DNA of 64,000 nt from UBA6059 sp040219045 (GCA_965229505.1 OZ245881.1:2294001-2358000), one strand, 5' to 3'. Numbered from the stretch's first letter, positions 17,599 to 27,297 are shown. Program-made: numbers and translations. Notes: generated by a model from the letters alone, not told the origin.

Positions 17599-18186
17599 CT
17601 ATCTCTTCTTAACAGTCAACCGCTCGATCAGCATGATCAGCGAGTGGATCACCTTAATATGAATCTCCTGAATACGATCCGCATAGCCAGAGTGAGGCAC
17701 CCTTATCTCTATATCTACTATCCCGGCCAGTTGACCCCCACTATTGCCTGTAAGTGCTACAGTTTTCATCCCCTGTTTCTTAGCCGCTTCAACAGCATTT
17801 ACAATATTTTTAGAGTTGCCGCTGGTGCTGATGCCAAGGAGTACGTCCCCCGACTGACCGAGCCCTTCCACATATCGGCTGAAGACATATTCGTACCCGA
17901 AATCGTTGGAAACACAAGAGATATGACTAGGGTCAGAGATGGCTATTGCCGGGAGAGATTTACGATTTTCGCGGTAGCGGCCGGTCAGCTCCTCTGCAAA
18001 GTGCATGGCATCACAGTGAGACCCCCCATTACCACAAGAGATGATCTTTCCTCCATTGAGGATACTTTCGCTCATCAACCGGGCGGCTGAGGAGATCGCC
18101 GCGATAGCGCTGGGATCATTAAGAAAGTTGTCTAGCGTCTCTTGCGCCTCTTGCAACTCTGCTTTGATTGCTGCTTCCAGATCCAT
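17599..18186 (-). CDS. gmhA: Sedoheptulose-7-phosphate isomerase
   Basis: 195 residues of the SIS-domain phosphoheptose isomerase family, which makes D-glycero-D-manno-heptose 7-phosphate for LPS inner core. Motifs: IISCGNGGSHCDAMHFAEEL, ISDPSHISCVSNDFGYEYVF, LLGISTSGNSKNIVNA and a C-terminal IQEIHIKVIHSLIMLIE with the catalytic His. The start (ATG at 18186) immediately follows the stop of the upstream membrane-protein gene. No hldE or heptosyltransferase genes are in the window. The nearby ABC exporter and Wzi-like barrel support an envelope-polysaccharide theme. Confidence 0.92.
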   Translation of the reverse strand: MDLEAAIKAELQEAQETLDNFLNDPSAIAAISSAARLMSESILNGGKIISCGNGGSHCDAMHFAEELTGRYRENRKSLPAIAISDPSHISCVSNDFGYEYVFSRYVEGLGQSGDVLLGISTSGNSKNIVNAVEAAKKQGMKTVALTGNSGGQLAGIVDIEIRVPHSGYADRIQEIHIKVIHSLIMLIERLTVKKR

Positions 18187-18567
18187 TTATTCAGCGTCGT
18201 TTTTGTCATCTGTATCGTCAGTGGGCTTATCAGGAGGAGCCAACTGCACACTGGAAGGCGCCTCTACCGGAGTTGGCTCATTAGTCGACATTACTTTTTT
18301 CTGCATTTCGTACAACTCTGACTTCAAAGACATCACTTCTTTTTCCAGTTTTTTATTCTTGCGACGAACCTGGTAGAGATGGATATTTTCAACTATCCAT
18401 TCGAAGAGTAGCAGGAGCATTCCAAAGGCTCCCCAATACTGAAGAAACTTCAAGAAACTAAACATGCCAAACTGCTTGAACATCGCATCCGTATTCATTG
18501 CGAAATAGACGGAGGTGACAATAAAGCCGAAATAAATGATGTAAAAAACGATCTTGAACTTTCTCAT
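18187..18567 (-). CDS. Small two-helix membrane protein with coiled-coil tail
   Basis: 126 residues. Two hydrophobic helices (IVFYIIYFGFIVTSVYFA, then LQYWGAFGMLLLLFEWIVEN) are followed by a basic turn (RRKNKKLEKE), a short coiled coil (about residues 70-92) and an acidic, proline-rich tail ending DDTDDKNDAE. No family was recognised. Its stop abuts the gmhA start with no spacing, so the two are probably translationally coupled. Confidence 0.75.
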   Translation of the reverse strand: MRKFKIVFYIIYFGFIVTSVYFAMNTDAMFKQFGMFSFLKFLQYWGAFGMLLLLFEWIVENIHLYQVRRKNKKLEKEVMSLKSELYEMQKKVMSTNEPTPVEAPSSVQLAPPDKPTDDTDDKNDAE

Positions 18568-18669
18568 ATCGGTCTGACTGGCTGAGTTTTGACGAAGGTA
18601 ATTTAGTCAGATTGCTGAATTATTCTTCCTAGACATGTCATGCAATTGAGCCTGAGCCATGTCAATTGC

Positions 18670-20502
18670 TCAAAAGCTCTGCATTTGTGTCAATTTGTGG
18701 TAGACACCTCCGACCTTCATGAGTTCCTGATGCGACCCATGTTCGATTATCTCTCCTTGCTGGATTACTGCGATTTGATCTGCATTCTGAATAGTACTTA
18801 GTCTATGCGCGATGACGATAGAAGTTCGATTCTGCATCAGGTTGGTGAGTGCCTCTTGTACCAGCAGCTCTGATTCCGAGTCCAGGGCACTGGTGGCTTC
18901 ATCCAGGATCAGAATAGGGGGATTTTTTAGCACAGCTCGGGCGATAGACATGCGCTGGCGCTGACCACCTGAGAGCTTCAATCCCCGATCTCCGATATTA
19001 GTTTCATACCCATTTGACAGAGCAGAGATGAACTCATGCGCATTGGCTACTTTGGCCGCTTCCACTACGCGCTCCATAGATACCTCCGGTGACCCAAATG
19101 CGATATTGTTGTAGACACTATCGTTGAACAGGATGGACTCCTGCGTCACGATACCCATCAGCTTGCGGAGCGACTCTATCTGGTATTCACGGATGTCAAT
19201 ACCATCGATGCGTATGCATCCCTGAGTAGGATCGTAGAACCTTGGGATGAGGTCTGCGAGCGTGGATTTTCCACCTCCCGAAGCACCTACAAGTGCTAGC
19301 GTGCTGCCTTTTGGGATGGTGAGCGATACATCTTTGAGGACATCATCTACATCATACCTGAATGACACATTTTCGATAGTAATATTGTCATTGAGCGATT
19401 TGATTTCGCGAGCATTGGGCGCTTCATTAACAGAAACGGGCGTATCTATCACGGTGAATACGCGCTCGGCAGAGGCCAATCCGCGCTGAATGTTGGAGAA
19501 GGCATTGGAGATGGCTTTGGCTGGATTGAGGATCTGTGAGAAGATGATGATGAAAGCGATGAACTCTGATGCCGACAGGGTCGACTCATTGTTGAGCACC
19601 ATGCTACCGCCAATGAGGAGCAGGCCCGCTACCGCAAATATCCCCAGGAACTCAGAGATGGGGCCAGCCAATTCAAACTTGGTGGCTATTGACATGTTTT
19701 GCTTGCCATAGTTTCGCACTTCCTTGTCGAACTTGTCGATCATGAAGGTACTCGCTGTGAATGCTTTGATGATTCGCATTCCTGTTAAGGTCTCATCGAT
19801 GATAGAGTTGATTCGACCAAGCGACTCCTGACTCTTGGTGGCTCGCTTTTTAAGTTTCTTCGCGAGGTATGAAATAATGCCTCCGGAGACAGGAAGCAGG
19901 AGCATGGTATAAAGGGTGAGCTCGACCGACATGGTGAAAAGGATACCGAAAAAACCGATAATCAAAGCGGGTTCTTTGAAGAGCACTTTGAGGGTGCTGA
20001 CGACTGAGCTCTCTACCTCTAGAATATCCGTGGTGACCCTGGAGATGATGTCTCCCTTGCGCTTTTCTGTAAAGTAGCCGATGTGGAAGCTGTTGAGCTT
20101 TTGATAAATTTTATTGCGGAGGTTGGTGACGACCCGTATCCGGAATTTTGCCAGAAGGATGGCTGATAAGTAGCGGAACAGGTTGGCTAAGAACACCGAG
20201 ACTATGATGACCCCACAGACATATTGAAGCGCTCCCCGGCGACCAAAGTCCCGAATGATAATCCCGAAATAATGATAGAAGAGGTTTTTCAGATAGTCTA
20301 CGCTAATCGAGAATTCCGGTAGGGAGCCGGCATTGCTCATCTTCTCAGAAGCGACCTGATCGAAGAGCACCTCCAAAAGGGGAATCAGAATCGAGAAATT
20401 GACAAGGCTAAATGCCACATACAATATGGTGTACAGAATGTATTGCGGTAGATAGACCGAAAACGGCCGGGCATGGGACAATATGCGCAGATAAGTATTC
20501 AT
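18670..20502 (-). CDS. MsbA-type ABC exporter, fused permease and ATPase
   Basis: 610 residues from the ATG at 20502; a TTG 18 nt upstream could extend it by six residues. Six transmembrane helices (about residues 17-335) precede a nucleotide-binding domain with Walker A GASGGGKST (406-414), signature LSGGQRQRMSIARA, Walker B ILILDEATSALD and H-loop IAHRLSTI. This is the homodimeric lipid/drug flippase architecture (lipid A, phospholipid or drugs). Its place between gmhA and a Wzi/RemB-like barrel favours an envelope-lipid or polysaccharide role, but the substrate cannot be read from sequence. Confidence 0.9.
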   Translation of the reverse strand: MNTYLRILSHARPFSVYLPQYILYTILYVAFSLVNFSILIPLLEVLFDQVASEKMSNAGSLPEFSISVDYLKNLFYHYFGIIIRDFGRRGALQYVCGVIIVSVFLANLFRYLSAILLAKFRIRVVTNLRNKIYQKLNSFHIGYFTEKRKGDIISRVTTDILEVESSVVSTLKVLFKEPALIIGFFGILFTMSVELTLYTMLLLPVSGGIISYLAKKLKKRATKSQESLGRINSIIDETLTGMRIIKAFTASTFMIDKFDKEVRNYGKQNMSIATKFELAGPISEFLGIFAVAGLLLIGGSMVLNNESTLSASEFIAFIIIFSQILNPAKAISNAFSNIQRGLASAERVFTVIDTPVSVNEAPNAREIKSLNDNITIENVSFRYDVDDVLKDVSLTIPKGSTLALVGASGGGKSTLADLIPRFYDPTQGCIRIDGIDIREYQIESLRKLMGIVTQESILFNDSVYNNIAFGSPEVSMERVVEAAKVANAHEFISALSNGYETNIGDRGLKLSGGQRQRMSIARAVLKNPPILILDEATSALDSESELLVQEALTNLMQNRTSIVIAHRLSTIQNADQIAVIQQGEIIEHGSHQELMKVGGVYHKLTQMQSF

Positions 20503-20537
20503 TCTCCTATTGTGCGGCAAATGTAAAGTTTATCGAA

Positions 20538-22241
20538 TCAAAAGAGGTGGTTGATCCTCGGGGCATTGAGGCGGATGGCAAACTGGATAAAACTTGTGGG
20601 TTCTGTACCTGCCAGCAGCTCATTCTCCTCGTTGCGGTAAGTGAACGTGAGGTCGATGAATAGGTTGTGCCGCCACTGGTAGCTTGCCACTAGCTGAGTC
20701 ATGAATAGGTCTGACGCCACACCCTGCCCGGTCACATTGCCATACTCCTGCTCGTAGGTGGTGTAGTCGAGCAATACGTTTTTGCCCCAGTTTTCGCCAG
20801 GTCTGTCTTCTCCGTAGTTGGCAGAGATAAGCCGCCCCATTAATGTCAGTCGATTGATGGGCTGATATCTGAGCACGGCCATGAACTCCTTGAGGTTAGC
20901 ACCAATGGGATGGGCCAGCGGCTGGCGATAATTGGAGTAGCTGGTTTGCAGGTTATTATGTGCGTAGGTGTAGGGTCTGGAGAAGTTGTATTCAAGCTGG
21001 AGATCAAGATTGGGTATGTTGAGTACGTCAATGTACTTGCCTCCCAGTTGAAAACCGTACTTGTTGGACCACCATCCATCTCCGCTGAAGACCTCACTCA
21101 GTACAAATTCGTCGAATAAGAACTGGCCATAGAGTTGGTAGCTGCCGGCGATATTCCATCTGGCATCCATACCCACCACTACATTGTCTGCGCTCCCAGC
21201 TTGCTGCTCGATGGCTGTGTAGAAGATCAGCGGATTGAGATAGTTTAACTCAAAGCGGCTGTTGCCCAGAGAGTCTTCTTTATTGAAAATGATGCTTTCG
21301 AAGAAGCCGAGGGTGAAGTTGTCTGACAAATTGATGCTGAGCTGATGCATGGTCATGAACTTTTTGGGGTATTCTCGAGTACCGAGAGACCCACCGCCAT
21401 TGGCGACATAGAACTGATCAGCAATCATCTGTGCGTACATGACCTGATACTGTAGTTTCCAAACCTGCACATTGAGCTTGAGAAAGGGGTAGGAGCTCGA
21501 GAAGTCGGAGAGCAGCATGCTGCGCTGGCCACTGCCGATGACATTTTTGTCATAGCCCAGCTGGATGCCGATGTGCCTGGTGGCGTTGAAGTTGACATAT
21601 CCTCGCACACTGAAGTAGTCAAAGCCATGATCACCATAGCGCTTCCAAAAACCCTCACCCGGCACGACATTATATCTTCTATTCCAGCGTTGGACATATT
21701 CAGGAAAGACCGCTTGGTTTTCCCCTACATAGGTATAAAAAGCAATTTTGTCATCGATGACGCCTCGGATCTCTGCTCCACGTGTATTGATGAAAGGAGT
21801 GGAGCCGCTATTATCATCCTGCCCCAGTCCAAAGTAAAAAACAGGACTTAGATGCACATCGAAAGACTCTCCATGATGGGCATAGAAGTCATTCTGATAT
21901 TTGTAGATATTCTTCAGCACAGGTTTTTTTGAATACCTGCCCTCATAATCAGTAAACTCCCAGTTGTCGAGCTTCAGATAGTTAAGATTAAACTCGTCTG
22001 CTGAGGATACGCTCACATTTTCCGGTAGGCTATCCAAAAACTGTGCTATGCCCTGGCGGCCATAGGGCTTAAAATTGCTGAAGAAATCGGTAGAAAATGC
22101 GCGCTGCTTTATCTCATATCGATCGAGTAAATGATAATAGTCCTCATTGAGAGGTACATTTGCGCTCTGGGTGAAGGCAAGCCCCGTAGATATTAGAATG
22201 AGCAGAAAGCTCAAAGGAAGCTTTAGTGTGTTGAATCTCAT
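20538..22241 (-). CDS. Outer-membrane beta-barrel, Wzi/RemB-like
   Basis: 567 residues with a signal peptide (MRFNTLKLPLSFLLILISTGLAFTQ). A soluble N-terminal part is followed by many amphipathic strands rich in aromatics (AFYTYVGENQAVFPEYVQRW, YGYDKN-like turns, LSINLSDNFTLGFFESIIF) and a C-terminal strand, SFIQFAIRLNAPRINHLF. The pattern fits the capsule-assembly Wzi family, which in Bacteroidota includes the gliding-motility protein RemB. Likely binds or anchors surface polysaccharide. It precedes the ABC exporter on the same strand with a 35-nt gap. The call rests on overall architecture and not on a unique motif. Confidence 0.7.
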   Translation of the reverse strand: MRFNTLKLPLSFLLILISTGLAFTQSANVPLNEDYYHLLDRYEIKQRAFSTDFFSNFKPYGRQGIAQFLDSLPENVSVSSADEFNLNYLKLDNWEFTDYEGRYSKKPVLKNIYKYQNDFYAHHGESFDVHLSPVFYFGLGQDDNSGSTPFINTRGAEIRGVIDDKIAFYTYVGENQAVFPEYVQRWNRRYNVVPGEGFWKRYGDHGFDYFSVRGYVNFNATRHIGIQLGYDKNVIGSGQRSMLLSDFSSSYPFLKLNVQVWKLQYQVMYAQMIADQFYVANGGGSLGTREYPKKFMTMHQLSINLSDNFTLGFFESIIFNKEDSLGNSRFELNYLNPLIFYTAIEQQAGSADNVVVGMDARWNIAGSYQLYGQFLFDEFVLSEVFSGDGWWSNKYGFQLGGKYIDVLNIPNLDLQLEYNFSRPYTYAHNNLQTSYSNYRQPLAHPIGANLKEFMAVLRYQPINRLTLMGRLISANYGEDRPGENWGKNVLLDYTTYEQEYGNVTGQGVASDLFMTQLVASYQWRHNLFIDLTFTYRNEENELLAGTEPTSFIQFAIRLNAPRINHLF

Positions 22242-22281
22242 TGCGGGTAAATGTAAGAGATATTATAATTCTGACCGTTGC

Positions 22282-22312
22282 TTTGCGAAAGTTAGATTTA
22301 TACCTACTTTTG
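22282..22312 (+). promoter_or_regulatory. Promoter of rpmE2
   Basis: TTTG at 22282-22285 and TACTTTTG at 22305-22312 match the Bacteroidota -33 (TTTG) and -7 (TAnnTTTG) elements with a 19-nt spacer. The leader to the rpmE2 start would be about 27 nt. Confidence 0.7.
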
Positions 22313-22345
22313 CAATCCTTTTGTGTAGCGTAAAACAATAATAAG

Positions 22346-22588
22346 ATGAAAAAAGACATTCATCCATCATATAGAGAAGTGATATTCCATGACACTTCAA
22401 GTGATTTCAAATTCATGACCAGGTCTACTATTGAGACTGAGGATACTATGAAGTGGGAAGATGGCAATGATTACCCATTGGTAAAAATAGAAGTGAGCTC
22501 TGCATCTCACCCTTTCTACACTGGTAAGAAGCTATTTGTGGATACTGCGGGTAGAGTTGAGAAATTCAACAGAAGGTACAAGAAGTAA
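22346..22588 (+). CDS. rpmE2: 50S ribosomal protein L31, type B
   Basis: 80 residues beginning MKKDIHPSYREVIFHDTSS, with the family block SASHPFYTGKKLFVDTAGRV and FNRRYKK at the end. It lacks the CxxC zinc cysteines, so it is the zinc-independent (C-minus) form. It has its own promoter and is followed by a strong terminator. Confidence 0.97.
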   Translation: MKKDIHPSYREVIFHDTSSDFKFMTRSTIETEDTMKWEDGNDYPLVKIEVSSASHPFYTGKKLFVDTAGRVEKFNRRYKK

Positions 22589-22617
22589 GAAACTACTTGC
22601 TAAAATATTAATTGAGG

Positions 22618-22653
22618 AAAAGTCTCCTGGATCACGATATCCAGGAGACTTTT
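22618..22653 (+). terminator. Intrinsic terminator after rpmE2
   Basis: AAAAGTCTCCTGGAT (22618-22632) pairs perfectly with ATCCAGGAGACTTTT (22639-22653) around a 6-nt loop. The arm ends in T residues and TTTCTATTTTT follows; the A-tract on the left makes it usable from both strands. Confidence 0.88.
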
Positions 22654-22666
22654 CTATTTTTACCCC

Positions 22667-23869
22667 ATGAATATCATCCTGTATGATCAGCCCCAAACCG
22701 CAGGGCAGCTACTACCCTTTACCTATACTCGGCCGATCAGTGAAATCAGAGTCGGTATCCTGAAGATTTCTGAAAAATGGAAGTATCATCTGGATGGCGA
22801 TATCTCCTATCATACGCAGGACTACCTTCAAGATAAGTATCCGCTGATCTCGGCAGATGAAAATCTAGTCATCAATGCAGCAGCTTGCCCTTCAGAAACC
22901 TTGTGCGCCAAGTTAAGAGCCCTTCCTGTTGGTTCAGCGCTGTTCTCAGGAGCCATTTTCCTTGGGGCGAATACCAACCGAACAGGGTTATCCAATATCT
23001 GGAATGAAGATTTTTCCGCCTTAGAGAAGGTGGAGTTTGAAGATGCGGTGATGACTATCGAACAGCCCTGGCACATCTTTCAGAAAAATGGGCAGGCGAT
23101 TAAAGACGACTTTGACCTACTCACCAAAGGAAGAAAGTCTGCTGCAATCAAGGATCCCCATACTGTCGTCTATGGAGAACAGAATATCTTCATTGAGGAA
23201 GGTGTAAGCATAAAAGCAGCAACTATTAATGCTGAAGAAGGGCCTGTCTACCTGGGCAAAAACTCTAAAATTCATGAAGGGGCTCTAATCAAAGGACCTC
23301 TGGCGCTCTGTGAAGGAGCTCAAATCAACATGGGCGCGAAGCTCAGAGGCGACAACACGATTGGGCCTTACTCGAAGGTGGGAGGAGAAGTCTCCAACTC
23401 CGTGATTTTTGGCTACAGCAATAAGAGTCATGACGGCTTCCTTGGCAATTCGGTACTGGGTGAGTGGTGTAACATCGGTGCAGATACCAACACCTCCAAT
23501 CTCAAGAATAACTATACGCCCATCAAACTTTGGAGCTTTGCCAAAGGAAGATTCGTAGACACAGGCTTGCAATTCTGTGGACTGATGATGGGCGATCACT
23601 CGAAGGCCGGTATCAATACCATGTTCAACACCGGAACGGTCGTGGGTGTCGGATCCAACATATTTGGTCATGGTTTTCCGAGGACTTTCATCCCTTCTTT
23701 CGCCTGGGGTGGAGCTTCCGGGTTTGTCACTTTCAAATTGCCAAAAATGGTAGAAGTAGCCGAAGCAGTGTTGGCACGCAGAGAAAAGAAATTAACCAAT
23801 GCTGATCACGCGATTCTTACCCATATATTTGAGGATACCGCCCGCTACCGCAATTGGGAGGACGCATAG
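22667..23869 (+). CDS. GlmU-like nucleotidyltransferase/left-handed beta-helix protein
   Basis: 400 residues. The N-terminal half (NIILYDQPQTAGQLLPFTYT) resembles the sugar nucleotidyltransferase-related domain of a Bacteroidota GlmU family without the canonical GxGxRM pyrophosphorylase loop. The C-terminal half (about 170-350) is a hexapeptide-repeat beta helix (PVYLGKNSKIHEGALIKGPL, GAQINMGAKLRGDNTIGPYS). The family is often found beside L31 in this phylum, as here. A role in UDP-sugar or cell-wall precursor metabolism is inferred. The holB start lies 3 nt after its stop. Confidence 0.8.
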   Translation: MNIILYDQPQTAGQLLPFTYTRPISEIRVGILKISEKWKYHLDGDISYHTQDYLQDKYPLISADENLVINAAACPSETLCAKLRALPVGSALFSGAIFLGANTNRTGLSNIWNEDFSALEKVEFEDAVMTIEQPWHIFQKNGQAIKDDFDLLTKGRKSAAIKDPHTVVYGEQNIFIEEGVSIKAATINAEEGPVYLGKNSKIHEGALIKGPLALCEGAQINMGAKLRGDNTIGPYSKVGGEVSNSVIFGYSNKSHDGFLGNSVLGEWCNIGADTNTSNLKNNYTPIKLWSFAKGRFVDTGLQFCGLMMGDHSKAGINTMFNTGTVVGVGSNIFGHGFPRTFIPSFAWGGASGFVTFKLPKMVEVAEAVLARREKKLTNADHAILTHIFEDTARYRNWEDA

Positions 23870-23872
23870 TAC

Positions 23873-24997
23873 ATGAGATTTTCAGAGATTCCGGGTCTAG
23901 AAGAAGAAAAGCAGAAGCTGATTAATGCAGTTGGACGTAATCACGTCGCACATGCTCAGCTTTTTTATGGCAAAGAAGGCTCTGCCAATCTTGCCATGGC
24001 GCTGGCCTTTATCTCTTTTCTCAACTGTGAGCAGCCCATAGAAAATGACTCTTGCGGAGCGTGTGCTTCATGTCGCAAAATAGATAAGCTTGTACATCCG
24101 GATCTCCATCTCGTTTTCCCGGTGGCACCTACGGCTAAGATTAAAGGAAAAGATGTGGTGAGCGATAGGTTCGCTACAGAGTGGCGCGCTTTTGCTACAG
24201 AGCACCCCTATGGAGGAGCAAGCGACTGGCTGGGTTACTATGGATTTGAAAATAAACAGGGCAATATTTCCAAAGAGGAAAGTCGACAGATTGTCAGGCA
24301 TCTTTCATTGAAAGCATTCGAGGCAAAGTATAAGGTCATGTTGATCTGGCTGCCCGAGTATATGAACGCCTCAGCTGCCAATGCAATCTTGAAAGTACTG
24401 GAAGAACCGCCTGGTGGCACCATTTTCATTCTGGTAAGTCATAATTATGAGCAACTCCTTACCACCATCACTTCGAGGGTGCAGCTGTTTACCGTTAGGC
24501 CGTTTGAAGATCAGGAGATCGTAGGCTTTATCACGGCCAGACAGGAGCTCACGGCAGACAAGGCCAATAAAGTAGCCACGCTGGCTGAGGGTAGCCTACA
24601 TGAGGCGTTGAAGCTGATAGGTCAGTCGGACGATGATCAATCAGACATCTTTGGTGAGTGGATGAGAGACTGCTGGCAGATGAAGTTTAAGGAACTGATT
24701 GATAAGTCCAATGAATTTCATCGCAATAGCAAAGTTTCGCAAAAGTCGACACTGGCCTATTTTCTTAATATGCTGCGTGATGCCCTGATTGCTCAGTATT
24801 CACCTCAGTTGTTACGGGTTAGAGACGAGGAAAAGGACTTCATACTCAATTTCAGCAAGGCCATGAATAGCGATAAGCTGGAGTTTATGATCAAAGAAAT
24901 CAACAGTGGTCTTTATCATCTTGAGCGAAATGCCAATGCTAAAATTCTCTTCCTCGATATTTCGCTGAAGATATCTTCAATCATAAGGCGGAGTTAG
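23873..24997 (+). CDS. holB: DNA polymerase III delta-prime subunit
   Basis: 374 residues of the clamp-loader AAA+ family. HAQLFYGKEGSANLAMALAF is a degenerate P-loop, as expected for delta prime, which does not hydrolyse ATP. The zinc cysteines are in NCEQPIENDSCGACASCRK. Sensor-1 region: SAANAILKVLEEPPGGTIFIL followed by TTITSRVQLF, which contains the SRC-like arginine-finger segment in modified form (TSR). First of a probable operon with the protease-like gene, rimK and hemC, all on the plus strand with 2-5 nt gaps or overlaps. Confidence 0.92.
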   Translation: MRFSEIPGLEEEKQKLINAVGRNHVAHAQLFYGKEGSANLAMALAFISFLNCEQPIENDSCGACASCRKIDKLVHPDLHLVFPVAPTAKIKGKDVVSDRFATEWRAFATEHPYGGASDWLGYYGFENKQGNISKEESRQIVRHLSLKAFEAKYKVMLIWLPEYMNASAANAILKVLEEPPGGTIFILVSHNYEQLLTTITSRVQLFTVRPFEDQEIVGFITARQELTADKANKVATLAEGSLHEALKLIGQSDDDQSDIFGEWMRDCWQMKFKELIDKSNEFHRNSKVSQKSTLAYFLNMLRDALIAQYSPQLLRVRDEEKDFILNFSKAMNSDKLEFMIKEINSGLYHLERNANAKILFLDISLKISSIIRRS

Positions 24998-24999
24998 AT

Positions 25000-25446
25000 A
25001 TGGCGAAGAAAAAAGAACTGCCATTGATTGGTAGGAGCGATATTATTGACCTACCGGAATTCGATTTGTACGACATTCCTGCTAAGGTGGATACCGGAGC
25101 TTTTACCTCTGCCATCCATTGCTCCTCGGTCAAAGTGAAAGAGGTAGATGGACAGAAGGTGATCAACTTCAAAATCCCTGCTGCGAAGAAAAAGGGAAAG
25201 ATATTCCAGACGAGTCACTATGAAGAAAGACGGATCAGAAGCTCCAACGGTCATATCGAAACACGTTTTGTGATCACTACGGACATTTTGATTTATGGCA
25301 AAGTTCGCAAGACAGAATTTAGTCTGGCGGACAGGAGCTCGATGAAGTACCCGATCTTATTGGGGAGAAAATTATTAAGTAAAAGGTTTGTGGTAGATGT
25401 CTCTAAAAAGAACCTATCTCACAAGCAAAAATCAGAAGAAACATGA
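25000..25446 (+). CDS. Retropepsin-like aspartic protease, RimK-associated
   Basis: 148 residues of the family annotated as putative ATP-dependent zinc protease (PF05618-type). The motif KVDTGAFTSAIHCSS contains the DTGA aspartic-protease signature (Asp near residue 31), and YPILLGRKLLSKRFVVDVS is the second conserved block. The gene overlaps rimK by ATGA (25443-25446), and fusion or adjacency to rimK-type ligases is frequent. It may process glutamylated substrates of RimK or similar peptides; that is inference. Confidence 0.82.
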   Translation: MAKKKELPLIGRSDIIDLPEFDLYDIPAKVDTGAFTSAIHCSSVKVKEVDGQKVINFKIPAAKKKGKIFQTSHYEERRIRSSNGHIETRFVITTDILIYGKVRKTEFSLADRSSMKYPILLGRKLLSKRFVVDVSKKNLSHKQKSEET

Positions 25447-26342
25447 AAATCGTAGTACTCTCAAGGAAACCAAGCCTATACTCTACCTCTCGTCTGGTGG
25501 AGGCGATCAAGGCTCGTGGACATGAGGCGTTGGTGTTGGATCACCTCAAGTGTGACATAATTATACAGCAAAAGAACCTGTCCATCATCTATGATGACAA
25601 GGACCTGGGGAAAGTTGATGCGGTTATCCCGCGAATAGGAGCGTCCGTGACTTTCTATGGAACAGCGGTGGTGCGTCAATTTGAAATGATGGATGTGTTC
25701 AGCGCAACCCAGTCGCAGGCAATTGTTCGATCAAGAGACAAGCTTAGGAGCCTGCAAATACTCGCCAGTGCAGGTTTGGGATTACCCAAAACAGCTTTTA
25801 CGAACTACTCAAAAGGGGAAAAGACCATTATTGAGAAAGTGGGGAAGGCGCCCCTGATCATCAAATTATTGGAAGGTACGCAGGGGCTGGGTGTCGTCCT
25901 GGCCGAAACCCAGAAGGCGGTGAAGTCAGTTATAGAGGCTTTTCACGGTCTTAAGGCCAGAATTATTATACAGGAGTTTATCAAGGAAGCCAAGGCGGCT
26001 GACATTCGTGTATTCGTCATTGATGGGGAAGTGGTCGGCGCTATGAAGCGCCAGGGGCTCGAGGGAGAGTTCCGGTCTAACCTGCACCGTGGAGGATCGG
26101 CCCAGGTGATCAAGCTTTCCCGAGCTGAGAATTCCGCGGCGATCAAGGCGGCCAAGGCTATGGGTCTGGGTATTGCCGGTGTTGATTTACTACAATCAGA
26201 CCGTGGACCACTCATTTTGGAGGTCAATTCTTCTCCGGGCCTTGAAGGCATAGAGAAGGCCACAGGTATAGACATTGCTGATAAGATAGTGGCCTACATA
26301 GAGCGAAATATCAACAAGAAGACCAAACTGACAAACGCTTAG
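25443..26342 (+). CDS. rimK: RimK-type ATP-grasp glutamate ligase
   Basis: 299 residues with ATP-grasp motifs IIKLLEGTQGLGVVLAE, IIQEFIKEAKAADIRVFVID and ILEVNSSPGLEGIEKATGID. RimK adds glutamate residues to the C-terminus of ribosomal protein S6 in E. coli; the Bacteroidota proteins are called the same by similarity, but substrate identity is not proven. Translationally coupled to the upstream aspartic protease-like gene. Confidence 0.9.
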   Translation: MKIVVLSRKPSLYSTSRLVEAIKARGHEALVLDHLKCDIIIQQKNLSIIYDDKDLGKVDAVIPRIGASVTFYGTAVVRQFEMMDVFSATQSQAIVRSRDKLRSLQILASAGLGLPKTAFTNYSKGEKTIIEKVGKAPLIIKLLEGTQGLGVVLAETQKAVKSVIEAFHGLKARIIIQEFIKEAKAADIRVFVIDGEVVGAMKRQGLEGEFRSNLHRGGSAQVIKLSRAENSAAIKAAKAMGLGIAGVDLLQSDRGPLILEVNSSPGLEGIEKATGIDIADKIVAYIERNINKKTKLTNA

Positions 26343-26347
26343 CGGAG

Positions 26348-27274
26348 ATGAACATAAGGATAGGTACAAGGAAGAGCAAGTTGGCCCTATGGCAAGCGTA
26401 TTATGTGCAGGAGAAGCTGGAAGCAGCCGGTGCAAGCACCGAGATCGTCGAGATAGAGACCAAAGGGGACAAGATTCTTGATGTCACTATTGCTAAGATT
26501 GGTAGCAAGGGCGTGTTTACAGAGGAGATCGAAGCACAGCTCAAAGCCGGTACTATCGACATAGCCGTACACAGCGCCAAGGATATGCAGAGCGTCCTAC
26601 CGGAAGGTTTTGAGATACTGGCCTTCACCAAGCGAGAGGTCGACAATGACGTACTCGTATCCGAAAACAAGGCGATGACTTTGTCCAAAGTAGCCTCATT
26701 TACGATAGGCACCTCATCGACCCGTCGCGTGGCATTGCTCAAGCACTACTACCCGAATATTAAGACAGTGGACATGCGCGGCAACCTCCAGACGCGACTT
26801 CAGAAGCTTAAGGCTGGTCATTGTGATGCGCTTATACTGGCGTATGCGGGTGTGCATCGGATGGGATATGATGACATGATTACTCAGCATCTGTCAAGGG
26901 AAGAACTTACCCCACCCGTTGGTCAAGGCAGCATCGCTATCGAGACCGTCACTTCGCTGAGTGAGGAGAAGAAGGAGCTTCTGAAGTCCGCACTTAACTA
27001 TGAGGATACCGCTGCTTGTTTGGCGGCAGAGCGTGCCTATCTGCGAAAACTGGAAGGCGGCTGTAGTATTCCGGCATTCGCCAATGCTCAACTTGAGGGC
27101 AATACAGTGGCAATCTCGGGAGGTATCGTGAGTCTTGATGGCAGTCAGATTGTCAGGCACAAAGTAGAAGCACCCAGAGCCGAGGCTGACCAGGCAGGAT
27201 CTCAGCTGGCGGATTATATACTTGCCCATGGAGGCCAGGCCATTCTGCATGAAATACGCAGACAGCAAGCCTAG
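26348..27274 (+). CDS. hemC: Hydroxymethylbilane synthase
   Basis: 308 residues. Converts four porphobilinogens to hydroxymethylbilane in heme synthesis. Motifs: IRIGTRKSKLALWQAYYVQ at the N-terminus, HSAKDMQSVLPEGFEILAF, GTSSTRRVALLKHYYPNIKT, DMRGNLQTRLQKL and the dipyrromethane-cofactor loop EGGCSIPAFA with the cofactor-binding Cys. It starts 5 nt after rimK. No other heme genes are in the window. Confidence 0.96.
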   Translation: MNIRIGTRKSKLALWQAYYVQEKLEAAGASTEIVEIETKGDKILDVTIAKIGSKGVFTEEIEAQLKAGTIDIAVHSAKDMQSVLPEGFEILAFTKREVDNDVLVSENKAMTLSKVASFTIGTSSTRRVALLKHYYPNIKTVDMRGNLQTRLQKLKAGHCDALILAYAGVHRMGYDDMITQHLSREELTPPVGQGSIAIETVTSLSEEKKELLKSALNYEDTAACLAAERAYLRKLEGGCSIPAFANAQLEGNTVAISGGIVSLDGSQIVRHKVEAPRAEADQAGSQLADYILAHGGQAILHEIRRQQA

Positions 27275-27297
27275 TTTTTCATTCTATGAAATCCGTC